From Chloroflexi bacterium UBA6077 (GTDB lineage: Bacteria > Chloroflexota > UBA6077), in NCBI GenBank assembly GCA_002436065.1, contig DIXP01000013.1:1-20912 (forward strand): a DNA stretch of 20,912 nt, in the 5' to 3' direction. A program made the translations under genes and the position numbers. Below are positions 13,350 to 20,781 of the stretch, one piece after another. The notes below the pieces were generated by a model. The model worked only from the letters and a program-made list of their open reading frames with translations, was not told where the DNA came from and made no database searches. How positions within the stretch are numbered: position 1 is the first letter of the stretch; each line of letters opens with the position of its first letter.

Positions 13350-14807
13350 TTGAAGCCCTACGAAGCGACGATCCACGAGGCTCACGAATTGCTGAAAACC
13401 CGCCAGATCTCCTCGGTGGAGCTAACTCGCTCTGTCCTGGAGCGGATCGAGGCCGTGGAGTCGCTGGTGCACGCCTTCATGACGTTGACGCCCGAGTTGG
13501 CCCTGGAACAGGCCAGGAAGGCCGACGAGCGGCGCGCCTCTGGTGAGGACAACCCCCTTCTTGGGATACCAATGGCCTTGAAGGATGTGCTCTCGACCAA
13601 GGGGGTTCGCACTACCTGCAGCTCCAAGATGCTGGAGAACTTCGTCCCGATCTACGATGCCTTCGTGGCCGAACGGCTGAAGGATCAAGGGGCGGTGCTG
13701 GTCGGAAAGACCAACATGGACGAATTCGCCATGGGGTCCTCCACGGAGAATTCGGCCTACTTCACAACCCTGAACCCCTGGGACCTGACGAGGGTGCCGG
13801 GTGGCTCCAGCGGTGGCTCGGCTGCGGCTGTTGCCGCCGACCAGGCCATCTTCGCCCTCGGCTCCGATACGGGCGGCTCCATTCGACAGCCGGCATCTCT
13901 ATGTGGGGTCGTGGGGATGAAACCCACCTACGGTGCGGTTTCCCGCTTCGGGTTGGTGGCCTTCGCCTCCTCGCTGGACCAGATTGGCCCCTTTACCAAG
14001 GACGTCACGGACTGCGCCCTGGTGATGAACGCCATCACGGGGCACGACCAGCGGGACTCCACATCGCTGGATTTCCCCGTGCCCGACTACACCAAAGCGC
14101 TGATACCCGATCTGAAGGGCATCCGGGTCGGCATCCCCAGGGAGTACTTCGCTCAGGGGATCGAGCCGGAGACGGAGAAGCTGGTCCGGGCGGCGATCGA
14201 CAAGCTGCGGGAGTTGGGCGCCGAGCTGGGTGAGGTGTCCCTACCTCACACGGACTACGGACTGCCGGCCTACTACCTGATCGCCCCCGCGGAGTGCAGC
14301 GCCAACCTGGCCCGATACGACGGGGTGAAGTATGGCTACTCAGCCCCCGATGCGGAGAGCATGTGGGACGGCTACTTCAAGACGCGCGAGCGGGGCTTTG
14401 GACCGGAGGTAACCAGGCGGATCATGTTGGGAACCTACGCTCTCAGCTCCGGTTACTACGACGCCTATTACCTCAAGGCCCAGAAGGTTCGGACCTTGAT
14501 CAAGCGGGATTTCGACGAGGCATTCGAGAAGTTCGACCTCCTGGTGGCTCCCACCAGTCCGGACGTGGCCTTCAAGGTAGGGGAGAGGACGGATGACCCC
14601 CTGGCAATGTACGCATCAGATGTCTGCACGATTCCTGTGAACCTGGCGGGCATCCCGGGCATATCCCTTCCCTGCGGTTTCGCTCACGACCTTCCGGTGG
14701 GGGTGCAGTTGATCGGAAAGCCGCTGGGGGAGGAGATGCTGCTCAGGGGAGCCTATGCCTACGAGCAGGCCACAGACTGGCTCCGGCGCAAGCCGAACCT
14801 GCTGTAG
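13350..14807 (+). CDS. gatA: Asp-tRNA(Asn)/Glu-tRNA(Gln) amidotransferase subunit A
   Basis: Amidase subunit of GatCAB that frees ammonia from glutamine. At 485 residues it has full length. The amidase-signature Ser-cisSer-Lys triad can be placed: Lys78 in IPMALKDV, Ser153 in GGSSGGSAAAV and Ser177 in GSDTGGSIRQPA. KPTYGAVSRFGLVAFASSLD and QKVRTLIKRDFDEAF are further GatA landmarks. The start is TTG, with GAGGAG eight bases ahead; no ATG or GTG fits the expected N-terminus KPYEATIHEAHELL. It lies 222 bases after gatC, the gap being filled by an inverted-repeat element, so the cluster may not be one simple transcript. Confidence 0.95.
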   Translation: MKPYEATIHEAHELLKTRQISSVELTRSVLERIEAVESLVHAFMTLTPELALEQARKADERRASGEDNPLLGIPMALKDVLSTKGVRTTCSSKMLENFVPIYDAFVAERLKDQGAVLVGKTNMDEFAMGSSTENSAYFTTLNPWDLTRVPGGSSGGSAAAVAADQAIFALGSDTGGSIRQPASLCGVVGMKPTYGAVSRFGLVAFASSLDQIGPFTKDVTDCALVMNAITGHDQRDSTSLDFPVPDYTKALIPDLKGIRVGIPREYFAQGIEPETEKLVRAAIDKLRELGAELGEVSLPHTDYGLPAYYLIAPAECSANLARYDGVKYGYSAPDAESMWDGYFKTRERGFGPEVTRRIMLGTYALSSGYYDAYYLKAQKVRTLIKRDFDEAFEKFDLLVAPTSPDVAFKVGERTDDPLAMYASDVCTIPVNLAGIPGISLPCGFAHDLPVGVQLIGKPLGEEMLLRGAYAYEQATDWLRRKPNLL

Positions 14808-14814
14808 AGGGCTG

Positions 14815-15063
14815 ATGGCTGACAGTCTGGTAGAGTGCTATGCCGGCCGCCACTATCCGGATAGGCCCGTGGCCTTCCGATGGGAGGGGCGAAGGCTGGA
14901 GGTGGAGGAAGTGGAGCGGCAGTGGCGCACCCAGGGCGTCTCCTACGACAGTCCCCTCCTCTACCACTACCAGGTGCGCACCGCCGAAGGCCGCTTCCAC
15001 CTGGTGTACGATAGCCAGAGGGACTCCTGGAGTGTCAGGCACGAGGAGTCTAGAGGAGGGTGA
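14815..15063 (+). CDS. Small conserved protein, DUF6504-like
   Basis: An 82-residue soluble protein placed seven bases after the gatA stop. The sequence ECYAGRHYPDRPVAFRWEGR then a Val/Glu-rich helix with a WRTQG turn, a stretch YHYQVRTAEGRFHLVYDSQR and a closing DSWSVRHEE look like the small beta-rich DUF6504 family, found in several GC-rich bacteria, with no known function that I can name. GAGGG lies just before the ATG but with only three bases of spacing, so translation may depend on coupling to gatA. Its place between gatA and gatB may hint at a link with tRNA amidation, or may be chance. Confidence 0.7.
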   Translation: MADSLVECYAGRHYPDRPVAFRWEGRRLEVEEVERQWRTQGVSYDSPLLYHYQVRTAEGRFHLVYDSQRDSWSVRHEESRGG

Positions 15064-15184
15064 GGGACGGACCCCACCCCCAACCCCCTCCCCCACGGGG
15101 AGAGGGGGCTTTTCTCCCCCTTCCCTATGAGGGAAGGGAGCCGGGGGTTAGGTTCGTCCCTCCTCGTGGCGGGTTTTTTGTTTT
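15064..15184 (+). repeat. Compound palindrome with T tract, probable terminator
   Basis: Outer arms GGGACGGACC (15064-15073) and GGTTCGTCCC (15151-15160) pair with one wobble. Inside lie a C-rich/G-rich hairpin around CACG (about 15084-15108) and a perfect 9-bp hairpin CCCTTCCCT/AGGGAAGGG (15118-15138). A T6-G-T4 tract follows at 15174-15184. The whole looks like a dispersed repeat serving as terminator after the DUF6504-like gene. Confidence 0.5.
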
Positions 15185-15212
15185 GGAGTGTCTCCAAAGA
15201 ACATACTTTTCT

Positions 15213-15243
15213 CCCTCTCCGTGGGAGAGGGCTGGGGTGAGGG
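15213..15243 (+). repeat. Palindrome abutting the gatB ribosome-binding site
   Basis: CCCTCTCC and GGAGAGGG form an 8-bp stem around GTG (15213-15231). Then comes CTGGGGTGAGGG, whose last part is the ribosome-binding site of gatB, three bases before its ATG. The preceding compound repeat uses the same C-rich and G-rich vocabulary, so both probably belong to one repeat family. Confidence 0.5.
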
Positions 15244-15246
15244 ATC

Positions 15247-16689
15247 ATGGAATACGAACCGGTAATCGGCCTTGAGGTCCATGCGCAGCTACTGACCGAG
15301 AGCAAGATGTTCTGTTCTTGCCATGCGAACTACGCCGGCGCGGCACCCAATACCCACGTGTGCCCCGTCTGCCTCGGGATGCCCGGCGTGCTGCCATCCA
15401 TCAACAAGAAGGCGGTGGAGTACACCGTCATGACTGCGTTGGCCCTCAACTGTGCGATACCGGAGTTCAGCAAGTTCGATCGGAAGAACTACCCTTACCC
15501 CGACCTGATGAAGGGGTACCAGATCTCGCAGTACGACATGCCCTTCAGCCACGATGGTTGGGTCCAGGTGGAGGGAGAGGACGGACAGGCCAGTCGGGTG
15601 GGGATCACCCGGGTTCACCTGGAGGAGGACACGGCTAAGCTGCTGCACGTAACGGACGAGAACGGGCAGAACTACAGCCTGGTGGACGTCAACCGCGGCG
15701 GCGTGCCGCTCATGGAGATAGTGAGCGCCCCCGATATCCGCACCCCCCAGGAGGCGCGCTTCTACCTGATCAAGCTGCGGGCGATCCTGCAGGCCCTGGG
15801 CGTCTCCACCGGCAACATGGAGGAGGGCTCCTTCCGCTGCGATGCCAACGTCTCCATCCGACCCAAGGGGAGGGAGGAGTTCGGCACCAAGACCGAAGTG
15901 AAGAACATGAACTCCTTCCGCGCCGTCCAGAGGGCTCTCGAGTACGAGATCAAGCGCCAGGCGGAAGTGCTGAACGGCGGCGGCAGGATAGTCCAGGAGA
16001 CCCGCGGCTGGGTGGAGGACAGGGGCATTACGGTGAGCCAGCGGAGCAAGGAGTACGCCCATGACTACCGCTACTTCCCCGAGCCCGACCTGCCGCCGAT
16101 GGTGCTTACCCGGGAGTGGGTGGACGGTCTACGGGATAGGCTGCCCGAATTGCCAGATGCCCGCCGGGACCGCTTCGTCTCCGAGTACGGCCTCCGTCTG
16201 GAGGATGCCGCCCTGATGACGAACAGCCGAGCCACGGCCGACTTCTTCGAGGGGACGGTGAAGCTGTTTAGTCAGCCGCGAGCCGTCTCCAACTGGATGC
16301 AGAGCGAGCTGTTCCGCCTCCTTAAGGACGGCGAGGGCGATGTGGCCGAGACGAAGGTCACGCCCGAGATGCTGGCGGAGCTGCTGAGCCTGATGGACAA
16401 GGGGACGATCAACGCCCGAACCGGCAAAGAGGTGTTCGAGGAGATGTTCACCACCGGCGCCAGGGCGGCGGAGATTGTGAAGGAGAAGGGGCTCGCCCAG
16501 ATCAGCGACACCGCTCATCTGGAGGTGGTCGTCGCGGACGTGCTCAAGAACAACCCCCAGGCCGTGGCCGACTATCGCTCCGGCAAGGGCAATGCCCTGG
16601 CATTCCTGATGGGCCAGGTGATGAAGCTCACTCGCGGCCAGGCCAACCCCGGTGTGGTGAACAAGCTGCTGCGGGACCGGTTGGGGTAG
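15247..16689 (+). CDS. gatB: Asp-tRNA(Asn)/Glu-tRNA(Gln) amidotransferase subunit B
   Basis: tRNA-binding and kinase-like subunit of GatCAB, which activates the misacylated tRNA and receives ammonia from GatA. The 480 residues begin YEPVIGLEVHAQLLTESKMF and contain the zinc-type cysteines CSC and CPVCLGMPG, then YPYPDLMKGYQISQYD, GITRVHLEEDTAKL, NRGGVPLMEIVS and RCDANVSIRP, all family standards, and the C-terminal YqeY-like helical domain ending GQVMKLTRGQANPGVVNKLL. Length and motifs are complete. ATG follows GTGAGGG, which belongs to the end of a repeat. Separated from gatA by the DUF6504-like gene and about 180 bases of palindromes with a T tract, it may need its own promoter, which I could not place. 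Confidence 0.96.
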   Translation: MEYEPVIGLEVHAQLLTESKMFCSCHANYAGAAPNTHVCPVCLGMPGVLPSINKKAVEYTVMTALALNCAIPEFSKFDRKNYPYPDLMKGYQISQYDMPFSHDGWVQVEGEDGQASRVGITRVHLEEDTAKLLHVTDENGQNYSLVDVNRGGVPLMEIVSAPDIRTPQEARFYLIKLRAILQALGVSTGNMEEGSFRCDANVSIRPKGREEFGTKTEVKNMNSFRAVQRALEYEIKRQAEVLNGGGRIVQETRGWVEDRGITVSQRSKEYAHDYRYFPEPDLPPMVLTREWVDGLRDRLPELPDARRDRFVSEYGLRLEDAALMTNSRATADFFEGTVKLFSQPRAVSNWMQSELFRLLKDGEGDVAETKVTPEMLAELLSLMDKGTINARTGKEVFEEMFTTGARAAEIVKEKGLAQISDTAHLEVVVADVLKNNPQAVADYRSGKGNALAFLMGQVMKLTRGQANPGVVNKLLRDRLG

Positions 16690-16690
16690 A

Positions 16691-16705
16691 GGCCGCGAAG
16701 CGGCC
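16691..16705 (+). terminator. Short GC hairpin directly after gatB
   Basis: GGCCGC, loop GAA, GCGGCC: a perfect 6-bp stem beginning one base after the gatB stop. No T tract follows, so only weak termination is likely. Confidence 0.35.
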
Positions 16706-16711
16706 ATGGTG

Positions 16712-16745
16712 GAAACGTAGGGCGGGGGCTTGTCCCCTGCCGCCC
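16712..16745 (+). repeat. Left inverted repeat / REP of the RAYT cassette
   Basis: It begins GAAACGTAGGGCGGGGG and ends TCCCCTGCCGCCC. The hairpin pairs GGGCGG with CCGCCC and GGG with CCC, leaving a TG bulge. GTAG is at 16717-16720. Confidence 0.8.
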
Positions 16746-16749
16746 GACC

Positions 16750-17241
16750 ATGGGGAGAGGCACGTTCCATATGATGGCCTACCCTCAACGTGAGAAGATC
16801 CGCCTCGATCACGCGAACTACGCAGACACGGGCACGGTCTGTTCTGTAACCGTCTGTACCGTGAACCGAGAGCACCTTTTCTCCAACGGAGCATTAGCAG
16901 ATGCCTGCGTCGAGTTGCTGAAGACGCACGCGACGGATACAGGAATCGCCGTGTACGCGTATTGCTTCATGCCCGACCATCTGCACCTGTTGATCAACCC
17001 GTCTCGGCAGACGACCATCTTCGGCTTTCTCGGGTCTTTCAAGAGCCTGAGCACCAGGTTGTCCTGGAAGCACGGTTATCAAGGTAGCATTTGGCAGAAG
17101 AGGTTCTATGATCGCTTCCTACGTAAGGACGAGGATGTCCGCACGGTGGTCGAATACATTCTCAACAATCCTGTGCGCAAGGGGATAGTGGCTGAGCGGA
17201 GCCAGTACCCGTATTGTGGATCGTTGGTATACGAGTTGTAG
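16750..17241 (+). CDS. rayT: REP-associated tyrosine transposase (RAYT, Y1/HUH family)
   Basis: IS200-related single-strand endonuclease domesticated to process REP sequences. The 163-residue frame has the HUH motif as CFMPDHLHLLINP (His77, His79) and the catalytic-tyrosine helix as VVEYILNNPVRKGIV (Tyr136), with FLGSFKSLSTR and GSIWQKRFYDRFLR between them, all typical of TnpA_REP proteins. The likely true start is ATG 16774 (AYPQREKIRL...), because family members begin around that point and GGGGAGAGG lies ahead of it; 16750 is the longest form. All visible catalytic residues are intact, so it may be active. Its own inverted repeats flank it, and a related REP lies at 5772-5800. Confidence 0.85.
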   Translation: MGRGTFHMMAYPQREKIRLDHANYADTGTVCSVTVCTVNREHLFSNGALADACVELLKTHATDTGIAVYAYCFMPDHLHLLINPSRQTTIFGFLGSFKSLSTRLSWKHGYQGSIWQKRFYDRFLRKDEDVRTVVEYILNNPVRKGIVAERSQYPYCGSLVYEL

Positions 17242-17263
17242 ACGCGGTTTGTAATGTTCGTTG

Positions 17264-17297
17264 GGGCGGCAGGGGACAAGCCCCCGCCCTACGTTTC
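17264..17297 (-). repeat. Right inverted repeat / REP of the RAYT cassette
   Basis: Exact reverse complement of 16712-16745 over all 34 bases. GTAG is read on the - strand at 17292-17289. It ends 44 bases before the next gene. Confidence 0.8.
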
Positions 17298-17298
17298 G

Positions 17299-17328
17299 GT
17301 TGGCCTCGGGGTATGCGCCGAGGCCAAC
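17299..17328 (+). promoter_or_regulatory. 11-bp hairpin just before the methyltransferase ribosome-binding site
   Basis: GTTGGCCTCGG and CCGAGGCCAAC form a perfect 11-bp stem with an 8-base loop. AGGAG follows at 17332-17336 and ATG at 17341. It begins one base after the RAYT right repeat. It could hinder translation, or act as a terminator for readthrough from the cassette, though no T tract is present. Confidence 0.45.
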
Positions 17329-17340
17329 GGCAGGAGAACC

Positions 17341-18627
17341 ATGGCCAGGAAAGAGCGCAGGACAATTGGGCCGGTCGAACTGACCGATATGGCGTACGGC
17401 GGGGAGGCCGTGGGACGCCACGAGGGGATGGTGCTGTTCGTCAACCTTGGGGCGCCGGGCGATGTGGTGAACGTCGACGTCACCATCACCAAGAAGAGCT
17501 TCGTCCGGGGCAGCATCGTCGAGTTGCTGGAGCCCTCACCGCTGCGCACCTCTCCACCCTGCCCCTACTTCGGCAACTGTGGCGGCTGCCAATGGCAGCA
17601 CGTCCGCTACGAGGAGCAGCTGAAGATCAAGCAGCAGCTTGTAGCCGAGGCTTTCAAGCGTATCGGCCACCTCCCCACCGAGGTGCTGCCCACCCTCGGG
17701 ATGGATGATCCCTGGTATTACCGCAACACCATGGAGTTCGGTTTTACCTTCGAGTCGGAGCCAGGGTTAAGGCGGCTCAGGGGCCACCGCATCGTCCCCA
17801 TCAAGGAGTGCATCATCTCCCGCCGGGAGATCAACGAAACCCTTGATCTGCTGTGGGAGTGCTTCGCCCAGGATCGGATGGCCGAGGTGATCCCCCACAA
17901 CGCCTTCGTCCGAGCGGGGGACTTGCTTCCTCCTGCCGTCGTCGGCCTCTTCGGCCACGGCGAATGGCCCGACATCGGCGACCGCATGGTCCGTGAGAGG
18001 CCCGACCTGATCGGTGGGGTCGTCCAGCGGAAGGGGCGGGGCTCCGAGAAGGGGCGAACCCTTCTCGGCAAGGACTACAGCGAGCACCGGTTGCTGAGCA
18101 AGGAGTACCGCGCCAGTATCGCCTCCTTCTTCCAGGTGAACCGCCTCCAGACGGAGGTGCTGATCCAGACCGCCCTCGGTTGGTTGGACCCCCAGCCAGG
18201 CCAGGTTGTCCTGGATGCCTACTCCGGTGTCGGTACCTTCACAAAGCAGTTGGCCGGAAAGGTCGCTAGGATCGTTGCGGTGGAACTCGGCCCATCGGCC
18301 AACGCGGACGCCAGAGTAAACCTGGCTGGGGTGGACTCGGTGGAGCTGGTGGAGGGCAACTTCGGCGAGGTCGCGCTGCCCGTGGAGCGAGTGGACAGCG
18401 TGGTGATCGACCCCCCGCGTGGTGGCATCTCGCCGGAGGGGATGAGAGGCCTCCTTTGCCTCTCGCCTGCCAGGATCGTCTACGTCTCCTGCGACCCCAC
18501 TACCCTGGCCCGCGACGCTGCCCTCCTGGTGGAGGCCGGCTACCGGCTGGAGCGGGTCCAGCCGGTGGACCTGTTCCCGCAAACCTACCACGTCGAGAAT
18601 ATAGCCCTGATGACGAAAGTGGTTTGA
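17341..18627 (+). CDS. rlmD: 23S rRNA (uracil-5-)-methyltransferase, RlmD/TrmA family
   Basis: SAM-dependent enzyme that makes 5-methyluridine in 23S rRNA (or in tRNA; the subfamily is not certain). The 428 residues show an N-terminal TRAM RNA-binding domain (about 8-65, GPVELTDMAYGGEAVGRHEG), then a 4Fe-4S site with Cys74, Cys80 and Cys83 in CPYFGNCGGC and Cys157 in PIKECII. The methyltransferase core has VLDAYSGVGTFTKQLA for SAM, VVIDPPRGG, the catalytic Cys in VYVSCDPTTLARD and the base-contact end LFPQTYHVENIALM. ATG 17341 has AGGAG four bases ahead; an earlier in-frame start at 17254 would run through the RAYT right repeat and is not believable. Confidence 0.9.
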   Translation: MARKERRTIGPVELTDMAYGGEAVGRHEGMVLFVNLGAPGDVVNVDVTITKKSFVRGSIVELLEPSPLRTSPPCPYFGNCGGCQWQHVRYEEQLKIKQQLVAEAFKRIGHLPTEVLPTLGMDDPWYYRNTMEFGFTFESEPGLRRLRGHRIVPIKECIISRREINETLDLLWECFAQDRMAEVIPHNAFVRAGDLLPPAVVGLFGHGEWPDIGDRMVRERPDLIGGVVQRKGRGSEKGRTLLGKDYSEHRLLSKEYRASIASFFQVNRLQTEVLIQTALGWLDPQPGQVVLDAYSGVGTFTKQLAGKVARIVAVELGPSANADARVNLAGVDSVELVEGNFGEVALPVERVDSVVIDPPRGGISPEGMRGLLCLSPARIVYVSCDPTTLARDAALLVEAGYRLERVQPVDLFPQTYHVENIALMTKVV

Positions 18628-18761
18628 AGGGCAAATAGGCCAGATTGACCACTATATGCGGTGGTGTTGAGAAAAAAGTACCTTTTCAATACCTTCATGG
18701 CCGTCGTTCATGCCCAGCTCGGTCAGGATATCCAGTACCTCTCTATCCCTTCGTCAAAGGA

Positions 18762-18781
18762 CCGCCGCGTCCCAGCGGCGG
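18762..18781. repeat. GC hairpin between the methyltransferase and aldo/keto reductase genes
   Basis: CCGCCGC, six-base loop, GCGGCGG: a perfect 7-bp stem. It has no T tract. The rest of 18628-18850 shows only a weak GAAAA/TTTTC pairing near 18670 and no gene. Confidence 0.3.
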
Positions 18782-18850
18782 ACCGTGACGCAACCGACGC
18801 GTGATCGCGACCCGGAGTGCGTCCCAGGTTATCACCCCAGGCCTTTCTTC

Positions 18851-18881
18851 TTGACGTGGAGTTGACTCCAGGTTGTATGCT
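18851..18881 (+). promoter_or_regulatory. MerR-type promoter and operator before the aldo/keto reductase
   Basis: TTGACG and TATGCT are separated by 19 bases instead of 17, and the spacer holds the perfect dyad TGGAGT-TG-ACTCCA (18857-18870). An over-long spacer with a central dyad is the signature of promoters that MerR-family activators untwist. Initiation near 18888 fits the start at 18918. No merR-like gene is in the window, so the regulator would act from elsewhere. Confidence 0.7.
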
Positions 18882-18917
18882 GGTACTACCCCAGACGGAA
18901 ACATGCGGAGCGAAATC

Positions 18918-20030
18918 ATGGAATACACACAGTATGGCAAGACGGGGTTAGAGGTGTCCAGATTCGGGCTGGGCTGCATGCGGTTCCCGGCCGACGAAAA
19001 CGATGCGATAGAGATGGTCCGGTACGCGATCGACCACGGCGTCAACTACCTGGATACAGCCTACAGCTATCAGAACAGCGAGGTCATCACCGGAAAGGCG
19101 CTGCGGGACGGCTATCGGGACAGGACGTACCTGGCCACAAAGAGCCCGATCTGGCTGATCAAGAAGCACGAGGATTTCGAAAAGCACCTCGATGAAGAGC
19201 TCGATCGGCTCGGGACGGACCACATCGACGTCTATCTCCTCCACAACATGAACGTCGCCAACTGGGAGACCGTCAAGAAGTGTGACGGCCTCGCATTCCT
19301 CGACAGGATGGTGGAGAAGGGGAAGATAAGGCATAAGGGGTTCTCCGTTCACAACTCACTGCGGGCATTCAAGGAGATAGGCGACTCCTTCGACTGGGAC
19401 ATGTCGCAAATTCAGCTCAACATCCTGGGCGAAGCCCAGCAGGTGGGCGTGGAAGGGCTGAAGTACGGGTCTGCCAAAGGGATGGCTATGGTGATCATGG
19501 AGCCGCTGCGCGGAGGGCACCTCCTGAGCAACGCCCCCGCCGAAGTCCACCAGATGATCGAGGGCCATCCCGAGAAACGCTCCCTGGTGGAGTGGTGCTT
19601 CCGCTGGCTCTACGATATGCCCGAGGTGTCCGTTATCCTGAGCGGGACGAACAGCCTCCAGCAGTTGAAGGACAACCTGAGGATCTTCCAGCATTCCGCT
19701 CCGAACAGCATGTTGGAAGAAGACCAGGAGCTGATAGGAAGGGTCCGGGAGGCATACGAGTCGAAGAAGAGCATCGGATGCACCGGGTGCCGGTATTGCA
19801 TGCCCTGCCCGAGCAACGTGAGCATTCCGGATATCTTCAAGCTCTACAACAATTACCAGCTCGTGAAGCCTCACCAGGTCGATAAGTTCTTCTACAAGAA
19901 CGTCCTGCTCCCTTCTGGCTCCGGCGCGGACCAGTGCGTGTCCTGCGGGGTCTGCCAGCAGCACTGCCCGCAGAGTCTCGCCATCCCCGACCTGCTCAAG
20001 AAGGTTCACGCGGAATTCACGGAGTCGTAG
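18918..20030 (+). CDS. Aldo/keto reductase with C-terminal double 4Fe-4S domain
   Basis: Predicted oxidoreductase of the COG1453 type: an NADPH-type TIM barrel joined to a ferredoxin-like tail, probably cytoplasmic. From ATG 18918 it has 370 residues. The aldo/keto reductase tetrad can be assigned as Asp46 and Tyr51 (LDTAYSYQNSE), Lys75 (LATKSP) and His109 (YLLHN). The tail has CTGCRYCMPCP and CVSCGVCQQHCP, eight cysteines for two clusters. The start has GGAG seven bases upstream; in-frame starts at 18873 and 18903 overlap the -10 or sit very near it. The MerR-type promoter suggests induction by an electrophile, aldehyde, thiol stress or metal. The flavoprotein downstream may exchange electrons with it. 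The substrate is unknown. Confidence 0.88.
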   Translation: MEYTQYGKTGLEVSRFGLGCMRFPADENDAIEMVRYAIDHGVNYLDTAYSYQNSEVITGKALRDGYRDRTYLATKSPIWLIKKHEDFEKHLDEELDRLGTDHIDVYLLHNMNVANWETVKKCDGLAFLDRMVEKGKIRHKGFSVHNSLRAFKEIGDSFDWDMSQIQLNILGEAQQVGVEGLKYGSAKGMAMVIMEPLRGGHLLSNAPAEVHQMIEGHPEKRSLVEWCFRWLYDMPEVSVILSGTNSLQQLKDNLRIFQHSAPNSMLEEDQELIGRVREAYESKKSIGCTGCRYCMPCPSNVSIPDIFKLYNNYQLVKPHQVDKFFYKNVLLPSGSGADQCVSCGVCQQHCPQSLAIPDLLKKVHAEFTES

Positions 20031-20057
20031 AGCTGGCAGCGCGAAGCTGGCCAGCTC
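20030..20057 (+). repeat. Hairpin between the aldo/keto reductase and flavoprotein genes
   Basis: GAGCTGGC and GCCAGCTC pair over 8 bp with a 12-base loop; AGCTGGCCAGCT inside is a perfect palindrome. No T tract, so co-transcription of the two genes is likely to continue through it. Confidence 0.3.
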
Positions 20058-20094
20058 GAACCCCACAATTCAGAAAATGGGTGGTCGAGACACT

Positions 20095-20748
20095 ATGAAA
20101 GTGATTGCCTTCAACGGAAGTCCGAGGAAGGGCTGGAACACGGCGACGCTGCTGCGGCACACGCTGGACGGGGCGGCCTCCCAGGGGGCCGAGACCGAAC
20201 TCATCCACCTTTACGATCACGACTACAAGGGCTGCACAAGCTGCTTTGCCTGCAAGCTGATAGGCGGCAAGAGCTACGGCAGATGCGCGCTGAACGACGA
20301 TCTGAAACCGATCCTCGAAAGGATCGAGGAAGCCAACGCCATCATCATAGGCTCACCGATATACTTCGGGGCGCTCACCGGCGAGGTAAGGTCCTTCCTG
20401 GAGCGGCTGATGTTTCAGTACCTGGTGTACGATGCAGGCCACTCCTCCCTCTTCAAGGGGAAGATGCAGACGGGCTTCATCTACACGATGAATGTCGACG
20501 AGAGCCGCATGAAGCTAATAGGGTACGAGCAGAACCTCAAGGGCACCGAGATGGCGATGGCGCGGATCTTCGGCGCGTCGGAATCGCTGTTCGTTACCGA
20601 CACCTATCAGTTTGAAGATTACTCGAAATACGACACATCCGGCCTGGACCTGGAAGGGAAGACGAAGAGGCGGGCGGAAGTGTTCCCCGTGGATTGCCAG
20701 AAAGCCTTCGACATGGGCGCCAGGTTCGCCCGGCAAGCCGGCACCTGA
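20095..20748 (+). CDS. FMN-binding iron-sulfur flavoprotein / NADPH-dependent FMN reductase family
   Basis: Flavodoxin-fold redox protein. The 217 residues from ATG 20095 begin KVIAFNGSPRKGWNTATLL, whose GSPRKGWNT is the FMN phosphate loop. Next come four cysteines, Cys47, Cys50, Cys53 and Cys64 (GCTSCFACK then GRC), placed as in iron-sulfur flavoproteins and their relatives, and IIIGSPIYFGALTGEVRSFLERL, which contacts the flavin and forms the dimer. An ATG at 20077 would add six residues that the family lacks. It follows the aldo/keto reductase by 64 bases on the same strand and probably shares its MerR-type promoter. Electron transfer between the two cluster-bearing proteins is a reasonable inference. 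Confidence 0.85.
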   Translation: MKVIAFNGSPRKGWNTATLLRHTLDGAASQGAETELIHLYDHDYKGCTSCFACKLIGGKSYGRCALNDDLKPILERIEEANAIIIGSPIYFGALTGEVRSFLERLMFQYLVYDAGHSSLFKGKMQTGFIYTMNVDESRMKLIGYEQNLKGTEMAMARIFGASESLFVTDTYQFEDYSKYDTSGLDLEGKTKRRAEVFPVDCQKAFDMGARFARQAGT

Positions 20749-20751
20749 TTC

Positions 20752-20781
20752 GGCGATCACCAATCCATACAGATGATCGCC
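20752..20781 (+). terminator. Hairpin after the flavoprotein gene
   Basis: GGCGATC and GATCGCC form a perfect 7-bp stem with a 16-base loop starting three bases after the stop. No T tract follows. Confidence 0.3.

Larger units (their letters stand above)
16712..17297. mobile_element. RAYT cassette bounded by perfect 34-bp inverted repeats
   Basis: The sequence at 16712-16745 is repeated exactly in inverted form at 17264-17297, and the 586-bp unit contains a single RAYT transposase gene. Each repeat is itself an imperfect REP hairpin with GTAG at its foot. The identity stops at the stated ends on both sides. The unit sits between gatB and the RNA methyltransferase gene. No target-site duplication is evident, as expected for HUH single-strand transposition. 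Confidence 0.8.

Noticed and set aside
17254..17340. Longer N-terminus for the RNA methyltransferase
   Set aside because: It would translate the RAYT right inverted repeat and the leader hairpin; ATG 17341 has AGGAG at proper distance.
17767..18591. 274-codon antisense frame within the RNA methyltransferase gene
   Set aside because: The sense strand carries all methyltransferase motifs; the antisense product has no recognisable features.
18873..18917. TTG start for the aldo/keto reductase
   Set aside because: It lies in the promoter spacer just before the -10 and upstream of the expected transcription start.
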